Counted from the stretch's first letter, positions 39,940 to 49,546 are shown. The stretch is 64,000 nucleotides of DNA from Oscillospiraceae bacterium (GCA_015065325.1 SVQO01000005.1:42638-106637); one strand, 5' to 3'. Program-made: numbers and translations. Notes: generated by a model not told the origin, from the sequence alone.

Positions 39940-41319
39940 ATGAAACAGATCAAAGTAGCAGACACGACTCTTTGTGCCGAAAACGGCGTATTTGGCTTTA
40001 AAGAAAAATTGGAGATCGCACGACAGCTTGATAAATTATGTGTGGATACGATTGAGCTTCCAGAAATCGAAAATGCTAAGGCTGACTGTCTTTTTGTCCG
40101 TACGGTTGCCTCCTTTGTGAAAAACAGTGTTATCTCTGTTGCTGCAGGAAGCAGTAAAGAAAGTGTTTCCAATGCGATCAGTGCGTTGACAACCGCAAAA
40201 AATGCGCGCATTCGAATTGAGGTGCCTGTTTCTCCGGTTGGAATGGAATATATTGCGAAAAAGAAGCCCGATCCTATGTTGGCTTGGATCGAAGAAGCGA
40301 TCCGCTTGGCAAAAGAAGCGGTTGATGACGTTGAATTTTGCGCTGTGGATGCTACCCGTTCAGAGGAAGATTTCCTGTCTAAAGCGATTGCTGTAGCAGT
40401 AAACGCAGGTGCAACCGCAGTTGCAGTGTGCGACAGTGCGGCAGAAATGCTACCTGATGATTTTGCCGGATTTGTCAAAAAGATTTCGGAAGGAATTTCC
40501 GTACCCGTTTCCGTTCGTTGCGATAATGCAAACGGTTTGGCAGCAGCTGCCTCCATTCTCGCGATTCGCGCCGGTGCTTCCTGTATCAAAACAGATGTAA
40601 GCGGCGTATATGCACCTATGTCTGACGTAGCTTCCATGCTGAAGAATTGCGGTAACCGCTATTCGTATTCTGCAAGAATCAATCAGACTGAGCTTTTCCG
40701 TATTTTGAAGCAGATCTCTTGGATTGCCAATAACGCCAAGGATGAAAAATCTGCAATGACGGTTGCAACAAAAGAGGATATTGAATCCTTCTTGAATGAA
40801 AGTGATGATCAAACTACGGTAATTTCTGCAGTTGCAAAACTCGGTTATGACTTATCTGAGGAAGATCAGAAGCGCGTTTATGAAGAATTTTTGCGTGTTG
40901 CTGCCAAGAAAACTGTTGGTTCTAAGGAGCTTGATGCCATTGTTGCCAGCGTTGCACTTCAAGTGCCCGCTACCTTTAAACTGGCAAATTACGTAATTAA
41001 TAACGGAAATATTATTTCTGCAAGCGCGCAGATCACCTTGGAAAAAGGCGAGAGTATTTTGCAGGGGGTATGTATCGGGGATGGCCCGGTTGATGCAGCG
41101 TTCCGCGCCATTGATCAAATTATCGGTCATCATTATGAGCTTGACGATTTCCAGATACAGTCCGTTACCGAGGGAAAGGAAGCAATGGGATCTGCTTTGG
41201 TTAAACTTCGCGCAGGTGGCAAGGTATATTCAGGAAACGGTATTTCTACCGATATTATCGGTGCCAGCATTCGCGCTTACCTGAATGCTGTGAACAAAAT
41301 TGTATATGAGGAGGCCTAA
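39940..41319 (+). CDS. LeuA-like (2-isopropylmalate synthase family) protein with degenerate active site and retained C-terminal regulatory domain
   Basis: ADTTLCAENG in place of DTTLRDGEQ; DDVEFCAVDATRS; C-terminal GDGPVDAAFRAIDQI...GNGISTDIIGASIRAYLNAVNKI typical of the LeuA allosteric domain. Confidence 0.82.
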   Translation: MKQIKVADTTLCAENGVFGFKEKLEIARQLDKLCVDTIELPEIENAKADCLFVRTVASFVKNSVISVAAGSSKESVSNAISALTTAKNARIRIEVPVSPVGMEYIAKKKPDPMLAWIEEAIRLAKEAVDDVEFCAVDATRSEEDFLSKAIAVAVNAGATAVAVCDSAAEMLPDDFAGFVKKISEGISVPVSVRCDNANGLAAAASILAIRAGASCIKTDVSGVYAPMSDVASMLKNCGNRYSYSARINQTELFRILKQISWIANNAKDEKSAMTVATKEDIESFLNESDDQTTVISAVAKLGYDLSEEDQKRVYEEFLRVAAKKTVGSKELDAIVASVALQVPATFKLANYVINNGNIISASAQITLEKGESILQGVCIGDGPVDAAFRAIDQIIGHHYELDDFQIQSVTEGKEAMGSALVKLRAGGKVYSGNGISTDIIGASIRAYLNAVNKIVYEEA

Positions 41320-41322
41320 AGG

Positions 41323-43824
41323 ATGAAACTTTCCTTTTCTACAAAAGGTTGGCACGATAGCGATTTCGACGGTTTTTGCAGCATTGCTGAAGAACTGCAT
41401 TTTCAGGGGATTGAGCTTCATAACATTTATAATCGCCTTTTTACAGATAAAGATGGTGCTTTTCACGATTATGCCGCCGGTGCAACCTTGCGTAAGCTCT
41501 ATGAAAAGAATCTGAAGATTCCTTGCATTGACACGATTACCGATGTTGGCGATGCTTCTTTGCAGGAACGAGCAGAGGATGAAATTGAAAAGTGTATTCG
41601 TATTGCTTCAAATCTTCATATTCCTTATATCAGATTGCGTGCAAATGACACTGAAAATGCAGAACAAACGGTAGATACGGTTTTCCGCTTGATTGAAAAG
41701 GTTTTGCCGAAGGCCAAGGAGTGTTCTGTTACTTTGCTTTTGGAAACCACCGGACCTTTTAGTGATACTTCCGTTCTTCGTGATCTTTTGGACCGCTTTG
41801 CCAGCAATTATTTTGCAGCTCTTTGGCAGATGTCTGCTGCATATTTCGGCAAAGGCGAGACGCCCGAAGAGGTCATCAAAAATCTTGGTGCTTACATTCG
41901 ACATGTGCAGTTTAACGATGCTCGCAGAACGGAAAATGGCGTTGAGTATTGTCTGGCAGGAGAAGGTGATCTTCCCATTAAAGATATTATTCTCGCACTT
42001 CGATCCGTAAATTACGACGGATTTGTTTCTTTGGTTTGGGATCCTACCTGGTGCAGCGAGCTGGATGATATGGAGATCATTTTCTCTCAGTTCGTTGGTT
42101 TCATGAATCAGTTTGGTGATCCCTCGCAAAATCAGAAAACCTTGTATTATAACCGTGCAAGAACCGGAAAGTTTGTTTGGAAAAAGGATCTTTTGATCGA
42201 CGCTACTTTTTCCGATGTTCTTGACCGTATGGTTGAAGAATTTCCCGATCAGTACGCATTCAAATATACCACTTTGGATTATACCAGAACCTATAGCCAG
42301 TTTCGCGACGATGTGGATACTTTTGCCAGAAGCTTGATCGCACTCGGTGTAAAAGCCGGCACCCACGTTGCAGTTTGGGCGTCAAATGTTCCTCAGTGGT
42401 TTATCGCATTTTGGGCTACCGTAAAGATCGGTGCAGTTCTTGTTACGGTAAATACAGCTTATAAAATTCATGAGGCAGAATACTTGCTGCGTCAATCTGA
42501 TACTCATACCTTGATCATGACTGAGGGGGCAAAGGATACCCATTACGGCAAAATCATTGCCGAGCTTTGCCCTGAACTTGAATCTTTAAAAACCGGTTGC
42601 TCTCTGCACGCAAGACGTTTGCCGTTCCTTCGCAACGTTATTACCGTCGGTTTCAAGCAGAAGGGCTGTATGACCTGGCAGGAGTCCTTGGAGCGTGCCA
42701 GTCAGATTCCAATGGAAGAGGTTCGCCGTATGGCGGCAGCCGTTGACAAGAACGACGTATGTAATATGCAATATACCTCCGGTACCACTGGATTTCCGAA
42801 GGGCGTTATGTTGACGCATTACAACGTAGTTAACAACGGAAAGTATATCGGTGACCATATGGATCTCTCTACTGCTGACCGTATGATGATACAGGTTCCT
42901 ATGTTCCACTGCTTTGGTATGGTGCTTTCTATGACTGCGGCAATGACCCACGGTGCAACGATGTTTCCGCTGCCGTATTTTTCACCTAAGCCCGCCCTTG
43001 CTTGTGTTCATAACGAGCATATTACAACGTTTAACGGCGTTCCTACCATGTTTATCGCGATGATGCAGCATCCTGATTTTGAAAAGACCGATTTTTCACA
43101 TATCCGTACCGGAATTATGGCAGGTGCAAATTGCCCTGCGGATCTGATGAAAAAGGCTGCGGATGTTATGAATATGAAGGAGATCGTATCTGTTTACGGT
43201 CAGACCGAGGCTAGCCCAGGCTGTACCATGAGCAGCTACTATGACTCTCTCCAGGTTCGTACCGAGACAGTAGGAAGTGCCTTTGCTAACGTTGAATGCA
43301 AAATCGTTGATCCTGAGACCGGTCTTGATTGTCCCGACGGCGTGAACGGCGAATTTGTTGCTCGCGGATATAACCTTATGAAGGGATATTATAAAATGCC
43401 CGGTGCAACAGCCTCCACGATTGATGATGACGGATGGCTCCATACCGGTGACCTTGCTTGCAGAACTCCGGAAGGAAACTACTTGATTACCGGCCGCTTG
43501 AAGGATATGATTATCCGCGGCGGTGAGAATATTTATCCTAAGGAAATCGAGGAATTCATTTACACCAATCCCAAGGTTCGTGATGTGCAGGTGATCGGCG
43601 TTCCGGATAAACAGTACGGTGAAGAAATCATGGCGTGCATTATCCTAAAAGAAGGTGAAACTATGACCGTGGATGAAATGAAGTCCTTCGTTGGAGCAAG
43701 TATGGCGCGTCATAAGGTTCCTCGTTACGTTGATTTTGTTGATCAATTCCCGATGAATGCTGCCGGTAAAATTTTGAAATATAAAATGCGCGAAGAAGCG
43801 GTCGAAAAATTGGGTCTGAAGTGA
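41323..43824 (+). CDS. TIM-barrel (AP endonuclease 2/sugar-isomerase-like) domain fused to AMP-forming acyl-CoA synthetase; proposed isovalerate-CoA ligase
   Basis: N-terminal about 260 aa resemble COG1082-type TIM barrel; C-terminal ACS motifs MQYTSGTTGFPKGVMLTHYN, VYGQTEASPG, GWLHTGDLA, catalytic NAAGKILKYKMR. Confidence 0.87.
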   Translation: MKLSFSTKGWHDSDFDGFCSIAEELHFQGIELHNIYNRLFTDKDGAFHDYAAGATLRKLYEKNLKIPCIDTITDVGDASLQERAEDEIEKCIRIASNLHIPYIRLRANDTENAEQTVDTVFRLIEKVLPKAKECSVTLLLETTGPFSDTSVLRDLLDRFASNYFAALWQMSAAYFGKGETPEEVIKNLGAYIRHVQFNDARRTENGVEYCLAGEGDLPIKDIILALRSVNYDGFVSLVWDPTWCSELDDMEIIFSQFVGFMNQFGDPSQNQKTLYYNRARTGKFVWKKDLLIDATFSDVLDRMVEEFPDQYAFKYTTLDYTRTYSQFRDDVDTFARSLIALGVKAGTHVAVWASNVPQWFIAFWATVKIGAVLVTVNTAYKIHEAEYLLRQSDTHTLIMTEGAKDTHYGKIIAELCPELESLKTGCSLHARRLPFLRNVITVGFKQKGCMTWQESLERASQIPMEEVRRMAAAVDKNDVCNMQYTSGTTGFPKGVMLTHYNVVNNGKYIGDHMDLSTADRMMIQVPMFHCFGMVLSMTAAMTHGATMFPLPYFSPKPALACVHNEHITTFNGVPTMFIAMMQHPDFEKTDFSHIRTGIMAGANCPADLMKKAADVMNMKEIVSVYGQTEASPGCTMSSYYDSLQVRTETVGSAFANVECKIVDPETGLDCPDGVNGEFVARGYNLMKGYYKMPGATASTIDDDGWLHTGDLACRTPEGNYLITGRLKDMIIRGGENIYPKEIEEFIYTNPKVRDVQVIGVPDKQYGEEIMACIILKEGETMTVDEMKSFVGASMARHKVPRYVDFVDQFPMNAAGKILKYKMREEAVEKLGLK

Positions 43825-43830
43825 TTTTGG

Positions 43831-43872
43831 CAATGATGCAAGAGAGTAAGATCTTTTGCATCATTGTTTTGT
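43831..43872 (+). terminator. Terminator
   Basis: AATGATGCAAGAGAGTAAGATCTTTTGCATCATT hairpin followed by T-rich tract. Confidence 0.7.
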
Positions 43873-43893
43873 TTAATAATTTTCATTTTTTGC

Positions 43894-43922
43894 TTGACTT
43901 TACCGCTTTAAAGTGTTAATAT
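43894..43922 (+). promoter_or_regulatory. his operon promoter with palindromic operator filling the -35/-10 spacer
   Basis: TTGACT, 17 bp, TATA-like TAATAT; imperfect palindrome TTACCGCTTT|AAAGTGTTAA at 43900-43919. Confidence 0.7.
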
Positions 43923-43952
43923 ATTAAAATCAAAGTAGAGTGAGGGAAGAAT

Positions 43953-44255
43953 ATGACAAATTGGCATAACGAAATGACTGACCGTTTAATGAAGGTGCTT
44001 TCTGAATTGAATACGCCCGAGGAATGCTATTCTTTTTTGGAGGATCTTTGCACGATCAAAGAGATCCAGGATATGTCCCAGCGCCTTGAAATTGCTATTT
44101 TGCTTAAAAATGGAACCAATTACCAGGAGATTAACAAGAAGACCGGTGTCAGTACGGCTACGATCAGCCGTGTTAACAAATGTCTTTCTTATGGAAGCGG
44201 TGGATATCAAGCCGTTCTGGAAGTAATGGGGAAAAAAGAGGAAATGAAGAAATGA
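43953..44255 (+). CDS. TrpR-family regulator, YerC/HisR-like
   Basis: 100 aa; FLEDLCTIKEIQDMSQRLEIAILLKNGTNYQEINKKTGVSTATISRVNKCL; first gene of his operon. Confidence 0.88.
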   Translation: MTNWHNEMTDRLMKVLSELNTPEECYSFLEDLCTIKEIQDMSQRLEIAILLKNGTNYQEINKKTGVSTATISRVNKCLSYGSGGYQAVLEVMGKKEEMKK

Positions 44256-45373
44256 GTACGTTCAATTTGCGCAAAGAGGAAGAGATTATCAATCGTCTCC
44301 GCTCGCTTTACGAATTATATGGGTATGCTCAATTTAAAATGAGCAAGTTTGAAGAATACGATCTTTACGTCAGAAATAAAGATTTTTTGATTTCTGACGG
44401 CATTATCACGTTTACCGATACCAACGGAAAGCTTTTGGCACTTAAGCCCGACGTAACGTTGTCTATTATTAAAAATTTTCGTGCATCGGAAGGTGTAGTC
44501 GATAAAGTTTATTATAATGAAAACGTTTACCGTATTTCAGGAGGAACCCATTCCTTTAAGGAGATTTTGCAGCTTGGCGTTGAATGCATGGGGCACGTTG
44601 ATACGTACTGTCAGTTCGAGGTTTTAAGCCTGGCGGCAAAGAGTCTTTCCTTGCTGTCCGATGAGGTGGTCCTGGACGTTTCCGATTTTGGGATTTTGAC
44701 CGATCTTTTGGAATCCTTTGGGATCAACACTTCTTTGAAAAAAGAAATTTTAGTCGCCATCGGCGAGAAGAACGTTCACGATTTGGAGCGCATTTGTGCC
44801 AATGGCGGTATTTCTGCTTATGACACCGGTATTTTAACGGAACTGGTTCGGCTTTACGGAAATCCGACAGAGGTTTTGCCAAGGATTAAAACGATTTTAT
44901 CCGATAAGATCGACAGCGAAAAACTGAATGTATTGGAGACTCTGTGTAAGAGTCTTTGTGACAGCGGTTTCAGTAATATGGTCCGCATTGATTTTTCAAT
45001 CGTCAATGGTGTTGACTATTATAACGGAATCGTATTCAAAGGGTTCGTGAAAGGAATTCCTTCTGCCGTTCTTTCCGGAGGGCAATACGATGGCCTGATG
45101 AAGAAAATGCAGAGAAACGCAGGAGCGATCGGCTTCGCTCTGTATTTGGATCTGATGGAGGACCTTTTGATCGAAAAGAAGACTTTTGACGTTGATTCGC
45201 TGATCGTATATACCGATAATGTCTCTTTTTTTGATATCGATTTGATTTTGAAAAAACTGATTTCCGAAGGGAAAACGGTTTTGGCGCAGAGAAGCGTACC
45301 TGCGAAAATTAAGTACAAGGAAATGTGGAAATTAACGGAAAGCGGGGTTGAACTTCTTGAAAGAAATGCTTAA
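44252..45373 (+). CDS. hisZ: ATP phosphoribosyltransferase regulatory subunit
   Basis: HisRS-like class II fold (LKPDVTLSIIKNF, VLSGGQYDGLMKK) directly before short-form HisG. Confidence 0.9.
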   Translation: MSTFNLRKEEEIINRLRSLYELYGYAQFKMSKFEEYDLYVRNKDFLISDGIITFTDTNGKLLALKPDVTLSIIKNFRASEGVVDKVYYNENVYRISGGTHSFKEILQLGVECMGHVDTYCQFEVLSLAAKSLSLLSDEVVLDVSDFGILTDLLESFGINTSLKKEILVAIGEKNVHDLERICANGGISAYDTGILTELVRLYGNPTEVLPRIKTILSDKIDSEKLNVLETLCKSLCDSGFSNMVRIDFSIVNGVDYYNGIVFKGFVKGIPSAVLSGGQYDGLMKKMQRNAGAIGFALYLDLMEDLLIEKKTFDVDSLIVYTDNVSFFDIDLILKKLISEGKTVLAQRSVPAKIKYKEMWKLTESGVELLERNA

Positions 45374-45998
45374 CATCGCCCTTCCGAAAGGGAGACTTGG
45401 AGAACGGGTATATTCAATGTTTGCTAAGGCTGGTTTTGAGTGCCCTCAAGTAATGGAGAACACCAGAAAACTTATTTTTGAAAATGAAGAACGTGCCGTT
45501 CGCTACTTTTGGGTGAAACCCTCTGACGTAGCGATTTACGTAGAGCGTGGCGCAGCAGACCTCGGCGTTGCCGGAAAAGATATTCTTCTTGAGTATAATC
45601 CGGATGTCTATGAGCTCTTGGATTTGAAAACCGGAATTTGTAAAATGGCAGTGGCGGCACCGGTTGATTTTCGCGACGACGTTCGGAAAACCTTAAAGGT
45701 TGCAACGAAATTTTCCAATATTGCCAAGGATTACTATTTGAAGAAGGGTAGAGACATCGATATCATTCATTTGAACGGCTCTATCGAAATTGCACCGATT
45801 TTGGGACTGACAGATGTGATCGTCGATATCGTAGAAACAGGGAAGACGCTGAAGGAAAACAATCTGGAGGTTTTTGAGGATATCGTACCGATCAGTGCAA
45901 GGTTGATTGCCAATAAATCCGGCTTTAAATTTAAAAACGAAGCAATCAGAAAGATTATGGAAAGTCTTTCCGAACAGTTAAAGGAGGAGAACGCATGA
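45366..45998 (+). CDS. hisG: ATP phosphoribosyltransferase, short form
   Basis: MLNIALPKGRLGERV, ERGAADLGVAGKDIL, DVIVDIVETGKTLKEN. Confidence 0.95.
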   Translation: MLNIALPKGRLGERVYSMFAKAGFECPQVMENTRKLIFENEERAVRYFWVKPSDVAIYVERGAADLGVAGKDILLEYNPDVYELLDLKTGICKMAVAAPVDFRDDVRKTLKVATKFSNIAKDYYLKKGRDIDIIHLNGSIEIAPILGLTDVIVDIVETGKTLKENNLEVFEDIVPISARLIANKSGFKFKNEAIRKIMESLSEQLKEENA

Positions 45999-47275
45999 TT
46001 CGTATTTTGAAAAAGAATGAAGTATCATCCTCCGAAATTTTCTCTCGGGTTCAACCGAAGTTTGACGTTGAGTCTATCGTAGCGGAGATCATTGAAAACG
46101 TTCGGAAAAAAGGGGACTCCGCACTTTTTGAATATTGCGAAAAATTTGACGGAGTGAAGCTGTCATCCTTGGAAGTGACGAAGGAAGAGATCAACTTGGC
46201 TCTTTCGGAAATGGAGCCTGAGTTTCTTCACATTTTGAACGAAGCGGCGGCAAATATTCGCCTTTTCCACGAAAAGCAAGTCAGAAACAGTTTTATCTTG
46301 AACCGCGAAAACGGAATTGTCATGGGGCAAAAGATTCTTCCCGTTGATCGAGCAGGGCTCTACGTTCCCGGAGGTACAGCTTCTTACCCTTCTTCCGTTT
46401 TAATGAATGCGATCCCTGCGAAAATTGCCGGATGTCCGCAGGTAGTTATGGTAACTCCTCCCGGAAAGGACGGAAAGGTAAATCCTGCTATTCTGGCGGC
46501 TGCCTCCATTGCCGGAGTTGACCGAATCTTTAAGGTCGGCGGAGCGCAAGCCGTTGCTGCCCTTGCATATGGAACGGAAACGATTCCTTGCGTTGATAAA
46601 ATTGTTGGACCGGGGAATGCGTTCGTAGCTGAGGCAAAAAAGCAGGTGTTTGGTAAGGTTTCTATTGACATGATCGCAGGTCCCAGCGAGATTTTGATCG
46701 TTGCGGATGAAAAGAGCAATCCCGTTCACCTTGCGGCTGATCTTCTTTCTCAAGCGGAGCACGATAAGCTTGCCAGTGCTGTGCTTGTAACAGACTCTTT
46801 TGAGTTGGCGGAGAAGGTCCAAGAGGAATTGGAAAGACAGATCCCACTTCTGGAGCGTTCTGAAATCGCAAGATGCTCGATTGATGACAACGGGAAGATC
46901 ATCGTGGTTTCGGATTTACAGGAAGCAATCGAGATTTCCAATGAAATAGCACCTGAGCATTTAGAGCTTTGTGTGGATCAGCCTTTTGATTTTCTGGATC
47001 AAATTCGTCATGCCGGATCCGTATTTCTCGGAAGAAACTGTCCCGAGGCGCTGGGGGATTATCTTGCCGGTCCCAATCACACATTGCCTACCAGTGGAAC
47101 TGCTCGTTTCTCAAGTCCCTTGTCTGTAGATGATTTCATTAAGAAAATGCAGTACACCTATTTTTCTGAAAGTGCTTTGAACGACGTTGCGGAAGATGTT
47201 GCTTATTTTGCGAAAAAAGAGGGCTTGACTGCACATGCCAAAAGCGCTGTTGTTCGGTCGGAGGATAAGAAATGA
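45995..47275 (+). CDS. hisD: Histidinol dehydrogenase
   Basis: GLYVPGGTASYPSSVLMNAIPAKIAG, GPSEILIVAD, AEHDKLASAVLVT, GPNHTLPTSGTARF. Confidence 0.97.
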   Translation: MIRILKKNEVSSSEIFSRVQPKFDVESIVAEIIENVRKKGDSALFEYCEKFDGVKLSSLEVTKEEINLALSEMEPEFLHILNEAAANIRLFHEKQVRNSFILNRENGIVMGQKILPVDRAGLYVPGGTASYPSSVLMNAIPAKIAGCPQVVMVTPPGKDGKVNPAILAAASIAGVDRIFKVGGAQAVAALAYGTETIPCVDKIVGPGNAFVAEAKKQVFGKVSIDMIAGPSEILIVADEKSNPVHLAADLLSQAEHDKLASAVLVTDSFELAEKVQEELERQIPLLERSEIARCSIDDNGKIIVVSDLQEAIEISNEIAPEHLELCVDQPFDFLDQIRHAGSVFLGRNCPEALGDYLAGPNHTLPTSGTARFSSPLSVDDFIKKMQYTYFSESALNDVAEDVAYFAKKEGLTAHAKSAVVRSEDKK

Positions 47276-48336
47276 GTCGCTTTTTCAGTGAAAAATATTC
47301 AAATCTTGTTCCCTATACGCCGGGTGAACAACCGAAGGAGCGAAAATATATTAAACTAAATACCAATGAATCTCCTTTTCCTCCCTCAGAAATTGCGTTG
47401 AAAATGGCGGCGGAGGCCTCAAAACGCTTGATGCTCTATCCGGATCCCGACTGCAAGGAGTTGACTGCAGCTCTTGCTGATTTGCTCGATGTATCAACGG
47501 ATGAGATCGTTTGGACAAACGGATCTGACGACGTTTTGAATTTTGCATTTATGGCTTTTTGCGATGACGAGCATCCTGCGATTTTTCCTGACATCACCTA
47601 CGGTTTCTATTCTGTTTTTGCCGAAGCAAACCGTATTCCGTATCGCGTGATCCCCTTGAAAGAGGATTTTTCGATTTCGATCGAGGATTTTAAGAGACAA
47701 AAAGGGACGGTTTTTATTGCCAACCCCAATGCGCCTACCGGTATTGCATTAACCTTGGAGCAGATCGAAGATCTGCTTTTGTCCGATCCAAATCGTGTTG
47801 TTGTCATTGACGAGGCTTACGTTGATTTTGGCGGTGAGTCCTGCGTTCCTCTGATTAAAAAATATGACAATCTGTTGGTAACGCAAACCTTCTCGAAATC
47901 CCGCTCTATGGCAGGCGCCAGACTTGGCTTTGCCGTCGGTTCAAAGGATTTGATTTCTGATATTCATACTCTTCGGTATGCAACAAATCCTTACAACATC
48001 AACACAATGACTATGGCAGCAGGTATTGGAGTTCTGCGCGATGAGGATTATACGCGCACAAATTGCGCAAAAATTATTGAAAACCGTGCGTATATCAGCA
48101 GTGAACTTAAAAAACTCGGTTTTGAGATGACCGATTCAAAAGCGAATTTTATTTTCGTCAGACATCCTGCGATCCACGGGGAAAAGCTCTATTTGTTCTT
48201 AAAAGAAAACGGTATTCTGGTGCGCCACTTTTCCAAGGCGCGCATTTCCGAGTACTGCCGGATCACGATTGGTTCGAGAGAGGAAATGGATGAGCTTTTG
48301 AAGAAGATCCAAATAATTTTGGAGGAACTTGTATGA
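47272..48336 (+). CDS. hisC: Histidinol-phosphate aminotransferase
   Basis: IKLNTNESPFPPS, NPNAPTG, TFSKSRSMAGARLGFAVG. Confidence 0.95.
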   Translation: MSRFFSEKYSNLVPYTPGEQPKERKYIKLNTNESPFPPSEIALKMAAEASKRLMLYPDPDCKELTAALADLLDVSTDEIVWTNGSDDVLNFAFMAFCDDEHPAIFPDITYGFYSVFAEANRIPYRVIPLKEDFSISIEDFKRQKGTVFIANPNAPTGIALTLEQIEDLLLSDPNRVVVIDEAYVDFGGESCVPLIKKYDNLLVTQTFSKSRSMAGARLGFAVGSKDLISDIHTLRYATNPYNINTMTMAAGIGVLRDEDYTRTNCAKIIENRAYISSELKKLGFEMTDSKANFIFVRHPAIHGEKLYLFLKENGILVRHFSKARISEYCRITIGSREEMDELLKKIQIILEELV

Positions 48337-48920
48337 GAGAATATCATATCAACAGAAAAACCAATGAAACGGAAATATCGCTGACTCTGTCTTTAGACGG
48401 AAGTGGGAAAGCTGATGTTGATACCGGGTGCGGCTTCTTAGATCATATGTTGACTCTTTTCGCTTCCCATGGAAAATTTGATCTTGCTGTTTCTTGCAAG
48501 GGAGATACCAACGTTGACGATCATCACAGCGTTGAGGATATTGGAATTTGCCTTGGAAAAGCGTTCGACAAGGCATTGGGAGATAAGCGCGGCATCATTC
48601 GGTACGGCTCGATGATCTTGCCGATGGATGAAGCTTTGATCCTTTCTGCTGTCGATCTTTCCGGCAGAAGCTGTCTTTGCTACGAACTTCCGATCCGTGC
48701 AAAAAAGATCGGTACTTTTGATACGGAGCTTTTGGAGGAGTTTTGGGTATCGTTTGTACGGAATTGTCCGATGTCTCTCCATATTCGGATGCTGGCAGGG
48801 AAGAATTCTCATCACATTGCGGAAGGATCGTTCAAGGCGGTTGCGAGAGCTTTACGTCAGGCTTGTACGGTTGATCAGCTCAATCCTGACGCGATCCCTT
48901 CCACAAAAGGAGTTTTGTAA
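48333..48920 (+). CDS. hisB: Imidazoleglycerol-phosphate dehydratase
   Basis: GCGFLDHMLTLFASHGKFDL, DDHHSVEDIGICLG, KNSHHIAEGSFKA. Confidence 0.97.
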   Translation: MREYHINRKTNETEISLTLSLDGSGKADVDTGCGFLDHMLTLFASHGKFDLAVSCKGDTNVDDHHSVEDIGICLGKAFDKALGDKRGIIRYGSMILPMDEALILSAVDLSGRSCLCYELPIRAKKIGTFDTELLEEFWVSFVRNCPMSLHIRMLAGKNSHHIAEGSFKAVARALRQACTVDQLNPDAIPSTKGVL

Positions 48921-49546
48921 TGGTTGCGATTGTTGATTACGGAGTTGGAAATCTTTTTTCTCTTTGTAGCTCTTTTGGCGCAATTGGACACGATGCGATC
49001 ATAACAGGAGATCCTGATTTGATCAGAAATGCTGACCGAATTCTGCTTCCCGGAGTGGGAGCGTTTTCTGATGCAATTGCAAAGCTACACGAAAGCGGTC
49101 TTGTTCCGGTTTTGATGGATGAGGTATCTCGCGGAAAGCCGCTGCTGGGAATCTGTCTCGGTATGCAGCTTTTGTTTGAAAAAAGCTACGAATACGGCGA
49201 ATACGAGGGGCTCGGCTTGATCCCGGGAGAAATCCGTCCGATTTCTGACGTTATTTCTACGGAACTCAAGATCCCGCATATCGGTTGGAATGCTTTGCAC
49301 TTTTCATCCAAGCGTTCTGAAATCTTTAAGTACTTGAATGAGGCTGATTACGTTTATTTCGTTCATTCCTATTACGCAGCTGCATGCGATGATTTCGTTA
49401 CGGCTACTACTGAATACAGCGCCGAGCTTACTGCTTCCGTTCAAAATAAAAACGTTTATGGCTGCCAATTTCATCCCGAAAAGAGCGGCGAGGTTGGCTT
49501 GAAAATTTTACGCGCATTTTGCGAGTTGGAGGGAACCTTATGCTGA
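48920..49546 (+). CDS. hisH: Imidazole glycerol phosphate synthase, glutaminase subunit
   Basis: GVGNLFSL, LLGICLGMQLLFE (catalytic Cys intact), GCQFHPEKSG. Confidence 0.95.
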   Translation: MVAIVDYGVGNLFSLCSSFGAIGHDAIITGDPDLIRNADRILLPGVGAFSDAIAKLHESGLVPVLMDEVSRGKPLLGICLGMQLLFEKSYEYGEYEGLGLIPGEIRPISDVISTELKIPHIGWNALHFSSKRSEIFKYLNEADYVYFVHSYYAAACDDFVTATTEYSAELTASVQNKNVYGCQFHPEKSGEVGLKILRAFCELEGTLC

